DNA of 64,000 nucleotides from Mucilaginibacter achroorhodeus. GTDB lineage: Bacteria; Bacteroidota; Bacteroidia; Sphingobacteriales; Sphingobacteriaceae. The translations under genes and the position numbers were made by a program. The notes under the pieces were generated by a model, which saw only the letters and a program-made list of their open reading frames with translations, did not search any database and had not been told where the DNA came from. Positions 17,853 through 26,536 of the stretch are shown in pieces; the stretch's first letter is position 1; the number at the start of each line of letters is the position of its first letter. The stretch lies in contig NZ_VOEI01000004.1 in assembly GCF_007846095.1 (NCBI RefSeq), positions 186,001 through 250,000 of the forward strand, given 5' to 3'.

Positions 17853-18824
17853 ATGGATAATTATCTTGAAGAAACTGTAAATGTATATCGCGATGCGGCT
17901 TTAAAGCCCGATGTTGGCCTTTGCTGTACGACCACCCCCTTAAATTCGTTCCCGGGATTGAAAATACCCAAGATCATGCAGGAAATGAATTATGGCTGTG
18001 GCTCGATTGTAAGTGCTAATGACCTGGCTAATGAACCAAAGATTCTTTACGTAGGTGTTGGAGGTGGTATGGAACTGTTGCAGTTTTCTTATTTCAACAG
18101 AAACCCACAGGGTGTGATCGGTGTGGATATTGTTGAGGAAATGCTGGAAAGCTGCGCTGCCAATCTGATCGAAGCTGAACAGTTGAACCCTTGGTTCAAG
18201 AAAGAATTTATTGATCTGCGCAAAGGTTCGGCACTTCACTTGCCAGTTGGAGACAATTCCATCGATGTAGCAGGGCAAAATTGCCTGTTTAATATTTTTA
18301 AGGAAAACGATTTAAAACAAGCCTTAACCGAAATATACCGCGTATTAAAGCCCGGCGGACGTTTGGTGATGTCTGATCCGGTTTGCGAACAGCCGATGAA
18401 CGAGGCCCTACGCAGTGATGACAGGTTAAGAGCCTTATGCCTGACCGGCTCCCTATCATTAAGTGATTATATTAAAAGTATCACCGATATTGGCTTCGGT
18501 ACTATTGAGATAAGGGCTAAAAGGCCTTACCGTATTTTGGCTCCCGGACAATATCCTACGGACGAGTTACTTTATATTGAGAGCGTAGAAGTTTGCGCTA
18601 TTAAAGACCCTATGCCTGCTGACGGCCCATGCGTGTTCACCGGCAAAGCCGCTATTTATTATGGCGAAAAGGAATATTTCGATGATGAAAAAGGACATAT
18701 TCTAATGCCTAATCAACCTTTGGCAGTGTGCGACAAAACGGCGGGAAACCTGGCAGCGTTAAATCGTGAAGACATTTTTATATCAAACTCTACCTGGTTT
18801 TATGACGGCGGTGGTTGTTGCTAA
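17853..18824 (+). CDS. arsM: Arsenosugar biosynthesis arsenite methyltransferase ArsM
   Basis: A 323-residue SAM-dependent methyltransferase of the ArsM type found in arsenosugar clusters. The SAM motif is VGVGGGMELLQF (about 67-78), followed by a UbiE-like core (RVLKPGGRLVMSDPVCEQP). Conserved cysteines able to bind As(III) are CC at 24-25, Cys 49 (NYGCGS), QNC near 147 and a terminal Gly-Gly-Gly-Cys-Cys. It begins the plus-strand unit with an epimerase-like gene 12 nt later. Known family role: methylation of trivalent arsenic; here the product would feed the radical SAM and sugar steps. Confidence 0.93.
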   Translation: MDNYLEETVNVYRDAALKPDVGLCCTTTPLNSFPGLKIPKIMQEMNYGCGSIVSANDLANEPKILYVGVGGGMELLQFSYFNRNPQGVIGVDIVEEMLESCAANLIEAEQLNPWFKKEFIDLRKGSALHLPVGDNSIDVAGQNCLFNIFKENDLKQALTEIYRVLKPGGRLVMSDPVCEQPMNEALRSDDRLRALCLTGSLSLSDYIKSITDIGFGTIEIRAKRPYRILAPGQYPTDELLYIESVEVCAIKDPMPADGPCVFTGKAAIYYGEKEYFDDEKGHILMPNQPLAVCDKTAGNLAALNREDIFISNSTWFYDGGGCC

Positions 18825-18836
18825 TTTAAACTGATA

Positions 18837-19826
18837 ATGAAGATATTTATCACAGGTGCTACTGGTTATATCGGACAGAAACTGGCTTCACGGCTGGCTG
18901 CCGACGGGCACACTATACATGCCCTGGTACGTGATAAGGAGAAAGGCAGGTCGTTGTTGAAGGACCCCAATATAACGCTATTTGCGGGTGACATTTTAAA
19001 TCCGCCATCCCTGTTAACTGCCATGAAGGGTTGCCAACAGGTTTACCATCTCGCTGCGTTGGCCTCCGTATGGCATAAAGACCCGCAAAGCTTCCACATG
19101 ATCAATGTGAGCGGGCTGCGAAATGTTTTGGACGTTTGCCTGGCATCAGGCATCAAAGACGTTTTATTCACCTCAACTGCCGGAGTTGTAGGAGATTCCG
19201 TAGATGGCAATCCAGTGTGTGAAGGCACGAACGCTAACCCAAAACTGGAAACCCTATATGAGCAAAGCAAGGTACAAGCCGAAATGCTTTTGAAAAGCTA
19301 TATACCCAAAGGTATCAGGGGTGTGATTGTTAATCCCAGCAGGGTTTATGGCCCAGGCATATTAACCGAAAGTAATGGCTTTACCCGTTTGATGAAGATG
19401 TATATTAACGGACAATGGAAGATCAAACCCTGCAACGGCAAAAGTATCGGCAATTACGTTTACATAGATGATACGATAAACGGGCTGATAGCCGCGATGG
19501 AAAAAGCAAAACCCGGTGAGCGATATTTATTGGGTGGCGTTAACGCTTCATACAATGACTTTTTCAGCCTGGTAGATGAATTAACCGGGGTAAAAAGAAA
19601 AATGTACAATGTTCCTTTGCCGGTGATGCTTTTTCTCTCTCGCGTACAAGTGGTGATGGCTCAATTATTTGGAAAACAACCAATGATCACACCCCCATTT
19701 GTACGCAAATACAACAAACACTGGATCGTCAGCTCTCAAAAAGCAGAACAGGAAATAGGCTATACGATAATGCCCTTACGTGAAGGAGTAAGCAAAACGC
19801 TCGACTGGCTTAATCAGCCTGTTTAA
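18837..19826 (+). CDS. NAD-dependent epimerase/dehydratase family protein
   Basis: A 329-residue extended SDR. N-terminal TGATGYIGQKLA binds NAD(P); the active site has Thr/Ser in FTSTAG and YEQSK as YxxxK. Closest in look to dihydroflavonol reductase/UDP-glucose epimerase-like proteins. It follows arsM by 12 nt, so it likely works on the sugar or lipid part of an arsenosugar, which is inference. Its 3' end overlaps the convergent TlpA-like gene by 17 nt. Confidence 0.9.
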   Translation: MKIFITGATGYIGQKLASRLAADGHTIHALVRDKEKGRSLLKDPNITLFAGDILNPPSLLTAMKGCQQVYHLAALASVWHKDPQSFHMINVSGLRNVLDVCLASGIKDVLFTSTAGVVGDSVDGNPVCEGTNANPKLETLYEQSKVQAEMLLKSYIPKGIRGVIVNPSRVYGPGILTESNGFTRLMKMYINGQWKIKPCNGKSIGNYVYIDDTINGLIAAMEKAKPGERYLLGGVNASYNDFFSLVDELTGVKRKMYNVPLPVMLFLSRVQVVMAQLFGKQPMITPPFVRKYNKHWIVSSQKAEQEIGYTIMPLREGVSKTLDWLNQPV

Positions 19827-20286
19827 CAGCCGTAGCCAATTCATCGTAAGTATAAGCCCCTTCGTGAAACCATTTTTTGCCGTTCTTTACAATTAGGGTT
19901 CCTGGTAATGCGCCGGACCAGTCAGGGCTTATTTTTTCATTATATGAATTTGGTGCTTCGTTCAGCAGGTAAATTTCGCCGGTTAATTGATGCGTTTTAA
20001 CAAAGGGTTGCACGCCGCTTTCCAGTTTAGATTTCGAGTCTGTGCTGATTAGGATCACTTTAACAGGCTTGCCCTTTACCGATGCCTTAAATTTTTCAAA
20101 CTCGGGCAGTTCTTTTACGCATGGTTTGCACCATGTTGCCCAAAAGTTGACCACGTAAGTGGTGTCTTTCCCCTGTTTCATGCGGCTTTCTAATTGGGAA
20201 ACCGAAATGAGTTTAACCTGTTGGGCTTTTAAACTTACTGATAATAGCAAGCTAAAGGCAATCGTATAGGAAATTTTATTTGTCAT
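19810..20286 (-). CDS. TlpA-like thioredoxin-fold protein
   Basis: A 158-residue exported thioredoxin-family protein. The ATG at 20,286 begins a signal peptide (ISYTIAFSLLLSVSLKAQ); the frame upstream has no signal and is not used. The redox motif is WATWCKPC (WCxxC) and the cis-Pro segment is GALPGTLIV. It probably reduces disulfides in the periplasm. Its location inside the arsenosugar cluster could mean thiol supply for arsenic chemistry, but this is inference. Confidence 0.9.
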   Translation of the reverse strand: MTNKISYTIAFSLLLSVSLKAQQVKLISVSQLESRMKQGKDTTYVVNFWATWCKPCVKELPEFEKFKASVKGKPVKVILISTDSKSKLESGVQPFVKTHQLTGEIYLLNEAPNSYNEKISPDWSGALPGTLIVKNGKKWFHEGAYTYDELATAVKQAD

Positions 20287-20358
20287 GACTTTAATTAACT
20301 TTAACGGGCACTGATTGATATACGTACATTTTAACCAATTAGATGCGTAAATTAAACG

Positions 20359-21051
20359 ATGAATATAAGCATTATCATTCCTGTTTTCAATGAAGCTGAA
20401 CATATCGGCAAACTGGTGGATTACCTAACGCGCTTTGGTAAAGGTATTTTGGCAGAGATCATAGTTGTCGATGGCGGCAGCAGTGATCATACTTTGTTAG
20501 TGGCAAATAGTTCCGGCGCAAAAGGCGTTATCAGCCCTCAAAAAGGCCGTGCAACACAAATGAATTTTGGCGCTTCACTGGCTAATGGGGACTTGCTTTA
20601 CTTCGTTCACGCAGACACCTTACCGCCAGAGACTTACGTAACAGACATTACGAACGCCATAAAAGCCGGATATGATCTGGGCAGGTATCTTTCTACTTAT
20701 GATAGCAAAAGCTGGCTGCTCAAGTTAAATGCTATGCTGAGCCGACTGGATACGTTCGGCGGTATGGGTGGCGATCAAACATTGTTCATCACTAAAGATC
20801 TGTTTCAACAGACTGGCGGTTTTGACGGGACCATGAAAATTATGGAAGAATTTGAGTTTTGCGCCCGCGCTCGCAAGCAGGGTAATTACAAAATTATCAA
20901 GAAGCCCGTATTGATTTCCGCGCGAAAGTATGATACCAATGGCTGGCTTACGGTTCAAAAAGCTAACTACACTATCGTCAAAATGTATCAAAATGGAGCA
21001 AGCCAGGAAAGCATGGTATCAAAATATAAAGAAATGCTAAACTACCGTTAA
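20359..21051 (+). CDS. Arsenosugar biosynthesis glycosyltransferase (TIGR04283 type)
   Basis: A 230-residue GT2-fold glycosyltransferase. N-terminal SIIIPVFNEAEHI and IIVVDGGSSDHT form the nucleotide-sugar site; HADT is the DxD-like metal motif; GGMGGDQTLFI and EEFEFCAR are typical later motifs of this group. This subfamily, TIGR04283, is regularly found with arsS. It is divergent from tlpA and convergent with the second transferase, ending with a 4-nt overlap. Confidence 0.9.
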   Translation: MNISIIIPVFNEAEHIGKLVDYLTRFGKGILAEIIVVDGGSSDHTLLVANSSGAKGVISPQKGRATQMNFGASLANGDLLYFVHADTLPPETYVTDITNAIKAGYDLGRYLSTYDSKSWLLKLNAMLSRLDTFGGMGGDQTLFITKDLFQQTGGFDGTMKIMEEFEFCARARKQGNYKIIKKPVLISARKYDTNGWLTVQKANYTIVKMYQNGASQESMVSKYKEMLNYR

Positions 21052-21665
21052 ATGCTTATTCCGTTCAATTCCAGATCGGCAGTTTCGTCAACATCATGCA
21101 ATTTTTCAAGTAAGCTATGGTTTAGTTTCAATTGGCTTATTGTCGAAATCGTCTGGGTAGCGACCTGAGCCGTACTCCAGTCCTTATCCGTGAACAATTC
21201 AGGAATGTAATGGTTGCAACCCAATAGATAATAGCCGCCATCAAAAGTAGGCCCAACAACCACATCGTGATCATTCAGCGCGTCTATCCCTTTCTTTAAT
21301 GTGTATGTTTGTAACTGGTAGCAATCGCTGCCGATGATCATTACCCGTTTAAAACCTTGTTCAAACAATTCTTTAAAAGCGTTGGACATCCTTGCGCCTA
21401 AGTCCTCTCCAAACTGCTGCCTTTTCGTATAGCCGGGGAAAGTCCAGATATCGTGTTCGATAACCTGATCTGTGTAATATATAAATTTCCGGCAGTTTAA
21501 TGGAATCGTGATCTGCCGGGTATGGCCTAATAATAAATTGTAAACAGACAACGCTTTTTCATTTCCTATCCCTTTTGCCAAACGGGTTTTAACTTTTCCT
21601 AACTCCGGGTGTCTGACAAATATAATTAGTGCTGTCCTCATTACGTTGTTAAAATCGGTAATCAT
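21048..21665 (-). CDS. Arsenosugar biosynthesis glycosyltransferase-like (TIGR04282, DUF2064)
   Basis: A 205-residue DUF2064 protein with a CofC/nucleotidyltransferase-like fold. Motifs are FVRHPELGKVKTRLAK, IIGSDCYQL and DHDVVVGPTFDGGYYLLG. The group accompanies TIGR04283 and arsS. The ATG at 21,665 overlaps the aquaporin stop as ATGA, arguing for coupled translation; an ATG at 21,641 would start right at the conserved domain and is an alternative. Last gene of the minus-strand arsenosugar operon. Confidence 0.9.
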   Translation of the reverse strand: MITDFNNVMRTALIIFVRHPELGKVKTRLAKGIGNEKALSVYNLLLGHTRQITIPLNCRKFIYYTDQVIEHDIWTFPGYTKRQQFGEDLGARMSNAFKELFEQGFKRVMIIGSDCYQLQTYTLKKGIDALNDHDVVVGPTFDGGYYLLGCNHYIPELFTDKDWSTAQVATQTISTISQLKLNHSLLEKLHDVDETADLELNGISI

Positions 21666-22324
21666 GCTGTCGTTTTAAGTTCGGTGGGTTGTTTAAAAAA
21701 ATAACGCCAGCATAACACAGCGAGTGCGGCTCCTGAAACGGGCGCTAATATATAAATCCATAAGGTGCTTAAATTCCCAGTGATTAGCGCAGGGCCAAAA
21801 GAACGGGCAGGATTCATAGATGCGCCGCAAATAGGCCCCGCGAAAAGCGCCTCGAACAAAACCACACCGCCAATGGCAAGTCCTGCAAACATACCCTGCT
21901 CTTTACTTCCTGTGGCTACGTTGATAATTACCAGCATTAGAATCAAGGTAAGTATGAGTTCCAAAATAAAAGACTGTGCATTTGAGCCGGAAGGCACGGT
22001 CCAGCCCAGATCTTTATTATGTGGGAAAAGAAATTTCAAGGTTAAACTGGCAAATGTTGCCCCCGTAAGCTGACTAATAATATAAGGAATAAGACATTTA
22101 GCCGGAAAGCGTTTGGCCAGCGTAAACGCAATGCTTACCGCCGGGTTCATATGCGCACCCGAAACGCTACCTAATGCGTAGATCATGCTCATTACAACCA
22201 GGCCAAAGGTAACTGCAACTCCTAAATGCGTGATAGTATGTACCTGTTCATCAATAACGACCGCACCTGTGCCGCAAAAGACCATAATATATGTGCCTAT
22301 GAACTCGGCCAGGTATTTTTTCAT
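21662..22324 (-). CDS. MIP-family aquaporin
   Basis: A 220-residue channel of the major intrinsic protein family. Both NPA boxes are present: SGAHMNPAVS and CGASMNPARSFGP, within six hydrophobic helices. The ATG at 22,324 is used since it begins MKKYLAEFIGT. Location between arsS and the DUF2064 gene suggests permeation of an arsenic compound or of water/glycerol linked with arsenic, as known for ars-linked aquaporins such as AqpS. The precise solute is inference. Confidence 0.92.
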   Translation of the reverse strand: MKKYLAEFIGTYIMVFCGTGAVVIDEQVHTITHLGVAVTFGLVVMSMIYALGSVSGAHMNPAVSIAFTLAKRFPAKCLIPYIISQLTGATFASLTLKFLFPHNKDLGWTVPSGSNAQSFILELILTLILMLVIINVATGSKEQGMFAGLAIGGVVLFEALFAGPICGASMNPARSFGPALITGNLSTLWIYILAPVSGAALAVLCWRYFFKQPTELKTTA

Positions 22325-22335
22325 TCGGTCAATAT

Positions 22336-23385
22336 TTATTCGGCGACTGCACCTCCACAACTCGAACCTGCCCCCGCCGTACAACCGTAGCAGTGTTGTT
22401 TCAAAATGATCTCACGGTTTTGTAATAATCTCAAATCAAAATCTGCGAGGTGCTGTGACGTGGCAGGGGTAACTTTCAAGTCAAGCATCTGATTAAAATC
22501 ACAGTCATATAAAAAGCCATCCCAGCCTACCGAAATGGTATTGCGGCACATCACATTGGCTACTGCCGCGGGATTAAATGCCGCAATAAGCTTATCCATG
22601 TATTTATCGTAATTACTGGTCGTCAACAAGTAATCCAGATACCTGCTGATGGGCATATTGGTTATGGCAAAAAGGCTATTGAAACTAATGTTGTATTTTT
22701 TCATCAGTTCGAACTTATACTCTTTTTCAAGCGCATCCTGCGATGGTGGCAGAAAGGCACCTGCCGGGTTATAAACCAAATTTAGGGTTAGCCCGGTATC
22801 AGCCATGCCGTACCCAACCGCATTCAGCATCTGAAGTGCTTTAATGGAATCTTCAAAAACGCCGTCGCCGCGTTGCTTATCCGTCCTGTCTTGCGTGAAA
22901 CTGGGTAAAGAGGAAACTACTTCTATCCGGTGCAGTTTGAAAAATTCAGGCAAGTCATGAAAACGCTTATTCGCTAAGATGATCGTCAGGTTACACCGCA
23001 CAATGATATGCTTCCCTAATGCTTTGATCTGCTCCACAAACCACCTGAAATCAGGATTTAATTCGGGGGCGCCGCCTGTAAGGTCAACAATTTTAATACG
23101 CGAATTAGCTAACACATTTAAACAAAGTTGCATCGTCTCCCGCGTCATGATTTCCTTGCGGTCTGGCCCGGCATCCACATGGCAGTGCTTGCATACCTGG
23201 TTACACATCTTACCCATGTTCACCTGGAAAATATCTACACCACCGGCTAACAGTGGGAACATACCGGTTGCAGCAACTTTATCTTTGAACGAAGTATGCT
23301 TATGCGTGGGGCTATGTTCCAGAATATCCAGCTGATAAGAACTATTAGCTAATGGGTTTTGCAGGACTTTTAAGGATTTGATCAT
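22336..23385 (-). CDS. arsS: Arsenosugar biosynthesis radical SAM protein ArsS
   Basis: A 349-residue radical SAM enzyme. The cluster motif is CNQVCKHC (Cys 61, 65, 68), followed by the GGAPE SAM site (LTGGAPELNP). The C-terminal Cys-rich part has CRNTISVGWDGFLYDCDFNQ and QHCYGCTAGAGSSCGG; some relatives carry selenocysteine, here all are Cys. From family knowledge it couples methylated arsenic with a SAM-derived 5'-deoxyadenosyl group to start arsenosugar. The start overlaps the CMD stop as TAATG. Confidence 0.94.
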   Translation of the reverse strand: MIKSLKVLQNPLANSSYQLDILEHSPTHKHTSFKDKVAATGMFPLLAGGVDIFQVNMGKMCNQVCKHCHVDAGPDRKEIMTRETMQLCLNVLANSRIKIVDLTGGAPELNPDFRWFVEQIKALGKHIIVRCNLTIILANKRFHDLPEFFKLHRIEVVSSLPSFTQDRTDKQRGDGVFEDSIKALQMLNAVGYGMADTGLTLNLVYNPAGAFLPPSQDALEKEYKFELMKKYNISFNSLFAITNMPISRYLDYLLTTSNYDKYMDKLIAAFNPAAVANVMCRNTISVGWDGFLYDCDFNQMLDLKVTPATSQHLADFDLRLLQNREIILKQHCYGCTAGAGSSCGGAVAE

Positions 23386-23720
23386 TACATGCTGATTTCT
23401 TTCACTTTGTTCATCATCTGTACACCGTGTACCAGTACTGCGCCTCCCTTAATGGCCGAGGCTACATGCACCGCTTCCATCATTTGCGCTTCGCTAAAAC
23501 CCTTCTCATAGGCATCGCTGCTGTAAGAGTCAATACAATAGGGACATTGAACGGCATGGGCTACCGCCAAAGCGATCAACGATTTTTCTTTAGCAGTTAA
23601 TGCGCCGTCTTTAAATACTTCCCCATAATAGGAAAAGAATTTGTCGGCCATTTCTTTCTGATAATCCCCTATATTTCCAAATTTGCCGAGGTCTTCAGCG
23701 TTGTAATAATGATCAGCCAT
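23385..23720 (-). CDS. Arsenosugar-associated CMD/AhpD-like protein
   Basis: A 111-residue carboxymuconolactone decarboxylase-family protein with the redox pair CPYC (Cys 59 and 62) in AVAHAVQCPYCIDSYS. In AhpD a His follows four residues after the second Cys; here it is Tyr. This group is known as an arsenosugar-biosynthesis-associated peroxidase-like protein. It overlaps the DUF547 gene by 8 nt and arsS by 1 nt, so translation is coupled. Confidence 0.9.
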   Translation of the reverse strand: MADHYYNAEDLGKFGNIGDYQKEMADKFFSYYGEVFKDGALTAKEKSLIALAVAHAVQCPYCIDSYSSDAYEKGFSEAQMMEAVHVASAIKGGAVLVHGVQMMNKVKEISM

Positions 23721-24510
23721 TGTTTTCAGATTTGTAATTATTCAAATATAAACTCCAGTCGTACTTTTTAAAATGGATTCTTGGTTTAGTTCCTTCCGGG
23801 ATGATCTTATTATTGATTAAAATCTCCAGCATACCTTTTTTTCCGCCAAAATCATGACGGAACCAGCCCATCAATGCAGGCACCTCCACGGTATTAGCCG
23901 ATTTACTATAAGTTACCTCGCCCTTTAAATAGGTTTTAACCGCGACGTTCAGTTGTTTGTCAATTTGTTCCGGCTCATAAAAAGCGATGGGCGGACAGCT
24001 TTTAGCCCCACAATTTAAAGCGAAATGAATGCGGTAATCCAGTTTTGCTACCCGAAACTTTTTTTCAAAACCCGAAGGGAAAAGTTTACCCAGGTAGCCC
24101 TCGCTCCATTTTACTTTGCTATGGCGTAATATCCCATGCTCGATCAGGTCAAGGCTCAATTCCTGACCGGCGATATAGATTTGTTTACTGGAAAAAAAAG
24201 AACCGCGCGTTTTATACTGATCAGGATCCTTCTTTAAGATTACTTGTGTAAAACCGTTATACAGGTTTAACCAAAATGCCAGTTTTTTATGGTCATTATC
24301 CAACTGCTCCGCTAAAATATTTGGATCTGAGTTTTTTAAAGTATCAATAAATGCTGCGGTACTATCTCCTGTTTTGGCAGCATATAGAAAATTTTGTGAC
24401 ATCTTGATATAATCTGTGGCTTTAACTTTTTGGGTTTGCGCACTGACCGATACCCCAGTAAAAACAAAAAACAAGATTAAAGTATATCTTAACGAGAGTT
24501 TCAAACGCAT
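23713..24510 (-). CDS. DUF547 domain protein
   Basis: A 265-residue exported protein with a signal peptide (LILFFVFTGVSVSAQ) and a DUF547 domain: AFWLNLYNGFTQVIL, HGILR, RIHFALNCGAKSCPPI and MGWFRHDFGG. The domain resembles transglutaminase-like folds with His and Cys; its reaction is unknown. It starts the minus-strand arsenosugar operon, divergent from arsR across a 99-nt gap holding an ArsR operator, so arsenic control of this operon is likely. Confidence 0.92.
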   Translation of the reverse strand: MRLKLSLRYTLILFFVFTGVSVSAQTQKVKATDYIKMSQNFLYAAKTGDSTAAFIDTLKNSDPNILAEQLDNDHKKLAFWLNLYNGFTQVILKKDPDQYKTRGSFFSSKQIYIAGQELSLDLIEHGILRHSKVKWSEGYLGKLFPSGFEKKFRVAKLDYRIHFALNCGAKSCPPIAFYEPEQIDKQLNVAVKTYLKGEVTYSKSANTVEVPALMGWFRHDFGGKKGMLEILINNKIIPEGTKPRIHFKKYDWSLYLNNYKSENNG

Positions 24511-24586
24511 ATATAAATTACGTAATAAATTGTCATAAAGGTTTAAGAAACTGAAATAAGATTTAATTTGGATATATAACTTATTA

Positions 24587-24606
24587 ATCGTAATATTGCA
24601 ATATTA
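24587..24606. promoter_or_regulatory. ArsR operator, copy 1
   Basis: Contains the perfect 16-bp palindrome TAATATTGCAATATTA (24,591-24,606), directly in front of arsR and in the divergent gap to the DUF547 gene. It shares 16 of 17 bases (ATCGyAATATTGCAATA) with the site downstream of arsR. Confidence 0.8.
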
Positions 24607-24609
24607 AGT

Positions 24610-24939
24610 ATGGGCTTAACAAAAACAGAAATATTCACCGAAGAACAGAACAGGTTGGCTGTGATGCTGAAGGCTATAGCGCACCCTGCACGTATCGCCA
24701 TTCTTCAACATATTATTAGTGCAAATGCTTGTATCTGCGGTGACTTGGTAGATGAGTTGGGATTAGCCCAACCAACCATCTCACAGCATTTGAAGGAATT
24801 AAAAAATGCTGGGCTGATTCAAGGCACCATAGAGGGTGTAAGTATTTGCTATTGTATTGAGCCTAAAGCATGGACGTTGCTACAAGATCAGCTTAACAAC
24901 TTTTTCAACCTTTATAAAGTTCCAACATCCTGTTGTTAA
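24610..24939 (+). CDS. arsR: ArsR family metalloregulator
   Basis: A 109-residue winged-helix repressor. HPARIAILQHI and LAQPTISQHLKELKNAGLI give the HTH; Cys 41 and 43 (NACICGDLV) match the As(III) sensor position in ArsR, and Cys 108-109 at the end may add ligands. From family knowledge As(III) binding releases it from DNA. Two copies of a palindromic site flank it, one before this gene and one before the DUF6428 gene. Confidence 0.93.
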   Translation: MGLTKTEIFTEEQNRLAVMLKAIAHPARIAILQHIISANACICGDLVDELGLAQPTISQHLKELKNAGLIQGTIEGVSICYCIEPKAWTLLQDQLNNFFNLYKVPTSCC

Positions 24940-24957
24940 AAAAATTTATACTTAATC

Positions 24958-24974
24958 ATCGCAATATTGCAATA
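24958..24974. promoter_or_regulatory. ArsR operator, copy 2
   Basis: ATCGCAATATTGCAATA, differing at one base from copy 1, between arsR and the DUF6428 gene, 20 nt before its start. The inner GCAATATTGC is palindromic. It implies a second regulated promoter for the detoxification genes. Confidence 0.8.
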
Positions 24975-24994
24975 AACAATTTAATATCCGAATT

Positions 24995-25552
24995 ATGGAA
25001 ACTTTAAAATGGCAATCCTTCAAAGAACAATTACAGGCTAGTCCAACATTAGACCTGCAATTTCAATATGCAGAAAACACATGGGTAGAAGCCTCTTACC
25101 ATATCACTGAAATTAAACAAGCTCCGATTACCTCTGTCGATTGTGGCGGTGTCATGAATGCCTGGACTGAAGTGATCGTCCAATTATGGGTTCCGGAGGA
25201 AGAACATCAATTACGGTCAATGAAAGTGCGCAAGGCATTGTCTATAGTAGACCTCGTAGAGAAAGCGCTTCCGCTTAACCCTAATGCCATAGTAAAGATT
25301 GAATTTGGAAACGCGCAGTTTGATACTCGTCAGATGCTGCCAAAAGAATTAAGAATAGACGGTGAAAATTTGATCGTGGATCTCCGTCCGGATGCGGTTC
25401 AATGCAAGGCGATCACTCGTGGCGGAAGTTGTGGCACTAACGAAAAAGGAGAAGAGTGCTGCACGCCTGCCGTGGAAGTGAAACCGAAAATTCAGCTGAA
25501 AAATTTGGTTGCTGAAGCACCAAGTTGCGCTCCTGGCTCTGGTTGTTGCTAA
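24995..25552 (+). CDS. DUF6428 family protein
   Basis: A 185-residue soluble protein of the DUF6428 type regularly seen in Bacteroidota ars operons. The body (WVEASYHITEIKQAPITSVDCGG, VQLWVPEE) has no known reaction. The C-terminal 50 residues are rich in Cys (GGSCGTNEKGEECC, APSCAPGSGCC), suggesting thiol ligation of As(III). First gene behind the second ArsR operator. A binding or sequestration role is inference. Confidence 0.9.
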   Translation: METLKWQSFKEQLQASPTLDLQFQYAENTWVEASYHITEIKQAPITSVDCGGVMNAWTEVIVQLWVPEEEHQLRSMKVRKALSIVDLVEKALPLNPNAIVKIEFGNAQFDTRQMLPKELRIDGENLIVDLRPDAVQCKAITRGGSCGTNEKGEECCTPAVEVKPKIQLKNLVAEAPSCAPGSGCC

Positions 25553-25570
25553 CTTAATCAGGATGTAACG

Positions 25571-26065
25571 ATGAACATTATTGCCTTACAACCTGCGTAT
25601 TGGCCGGATGTTAGAAAAATTTATTTGGAGGGCATCGCTACCGGTCAGGCGACCTTTCAAACTGAAGCTCCTGAATGGGAAGACTGGAACAAAAGCCATT
25701 TAGCTGACCTGCGTTTTATAGCTATAACCGACGCGGGTAAAGTAGCTGGGTGGGTTGCATTATCCCCTGTATCCAATCGTTGCGTTTATGCCGGAGTTGC
25801 AGAAGTCAGCATTTACGTGAGCGAAACTTTTCGCGGGCAAAAGGTTGGCCAGGCACTTTTACAACACCTGATCATAGAAAGTGAGAAGGCGAACCTGTGG
25901 ACGCTGCAAGCCGGTATATTTCCTGAGAATGAGGCGAGCGTTAAGCTTCACGAGAAACTGGGATTCCGCATTATCGGATATCGTGAAAGGGTCGCAAAGC
26001 AGTATGGCGTGTGGCGGGACGTATACATCCTTGAAAAAAGGAGTAATTCAGTTGGAATTGATTAA
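25571..26065 (+). CDS. arsN1: ArsN1-like GNAT N-acetyltransferase
   Basis: A 164-residue GNAT acetyltransferase resembling phosphinothricin acetyltransferase; homologues in ars operons (ArsN1) acetylate arsinothricin. Motifs: IYLEGIATGQATFQTEAPEW, the acetyl-CoA loop FRGQKVGQALL and NEASVKLHEKLGFR. It is preceded by an AGGA site and lies 18 nt after the DUF6428 gene. The substrate is inferred from operon context and family resemblance. Confidence 0.88.
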   Translation: MNIIALQPAYWPDVRKIYLEGIATGQATFQTEAPEWEDWNKSHLADLRFIAITDAGKVAGWVALSPVSNRCVYAGVAEVSIYVSETFRGQKVGQALLQHLIIESEKANLWTLQAGIFPENEASVKLHEKLGFRIIGYRERVAKQYGVWRDVYILEKRSNSVGID

Positions 26066-26097
26066 AAACCGCAAGAAAAGACAATTCAATTTATAAA

Positions 26098-26514
26098 ATG
26101 AAGAATATACTAGTTCTATGTACGGGAAACAGTTGCCGTAGCCAGATTGCTGAAGGTTACCTCCGTCAATTCGCAGGTGACCGAGCGACGATCTACAGCG
26201 CCGGTATCGAAACCCACGGCGTGAATCCTAAAGCCATTGCCGTAATGGCTGAAGATCACATTGATATCTCTAAACACACTTCCAATCATATTGACGAGTA
26301 TAATGCCATACGGTTTGATCACGTAATCACGGTATGTGACAATGCTAACGAAGCCTGCCCGTTTTTTCCCGGCAAGGTGGAGCGGTATCATGAGAATTTT
26401 CCTGATCCGGCCAAAACCACGGGGACACCAGAAGCAGTCATGAACGAGTTTCGCCGGGTGCGAGAGCTGATCAAGTTCTATGCAAAGAACTTCGCTCAAC
26501 AACATTTGAACTAA
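26098..26514 (+). CDS. arsC: Arsenate reductase, LMW phosphatase/thioredoxin type
   Basis: A 138-residue arsenate reductase that converts As(V) to As(III). The P-loop is LCTGNSCRSQ with Cys 8 and 13; the relay cysteines Cys 80 and Cys 87 are in TVCDNANEACPFF, matching the 10/82/89 arrangement known for S. aureus ArsC. DPAK further on closes the active site. Thioredoxin dependence follows from the family. Followed 22 nt later by acr3. Confidence 0.95.
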   Translation: MKNILVLCTGNSCRSQIAEGYLRQFAGDRATIYSAGIETHGVNPKAIAVMAEDHIDISKHTSNHIDEYNAIRFDHVITVCDNANEACPFFPGKVERYHENFPDPAKTTGTPEAVMNEFRRVRELIKFYAKNFAQQHLN

Positions 26515-26536
26515 ATATCAACCATAAACAAAACTT

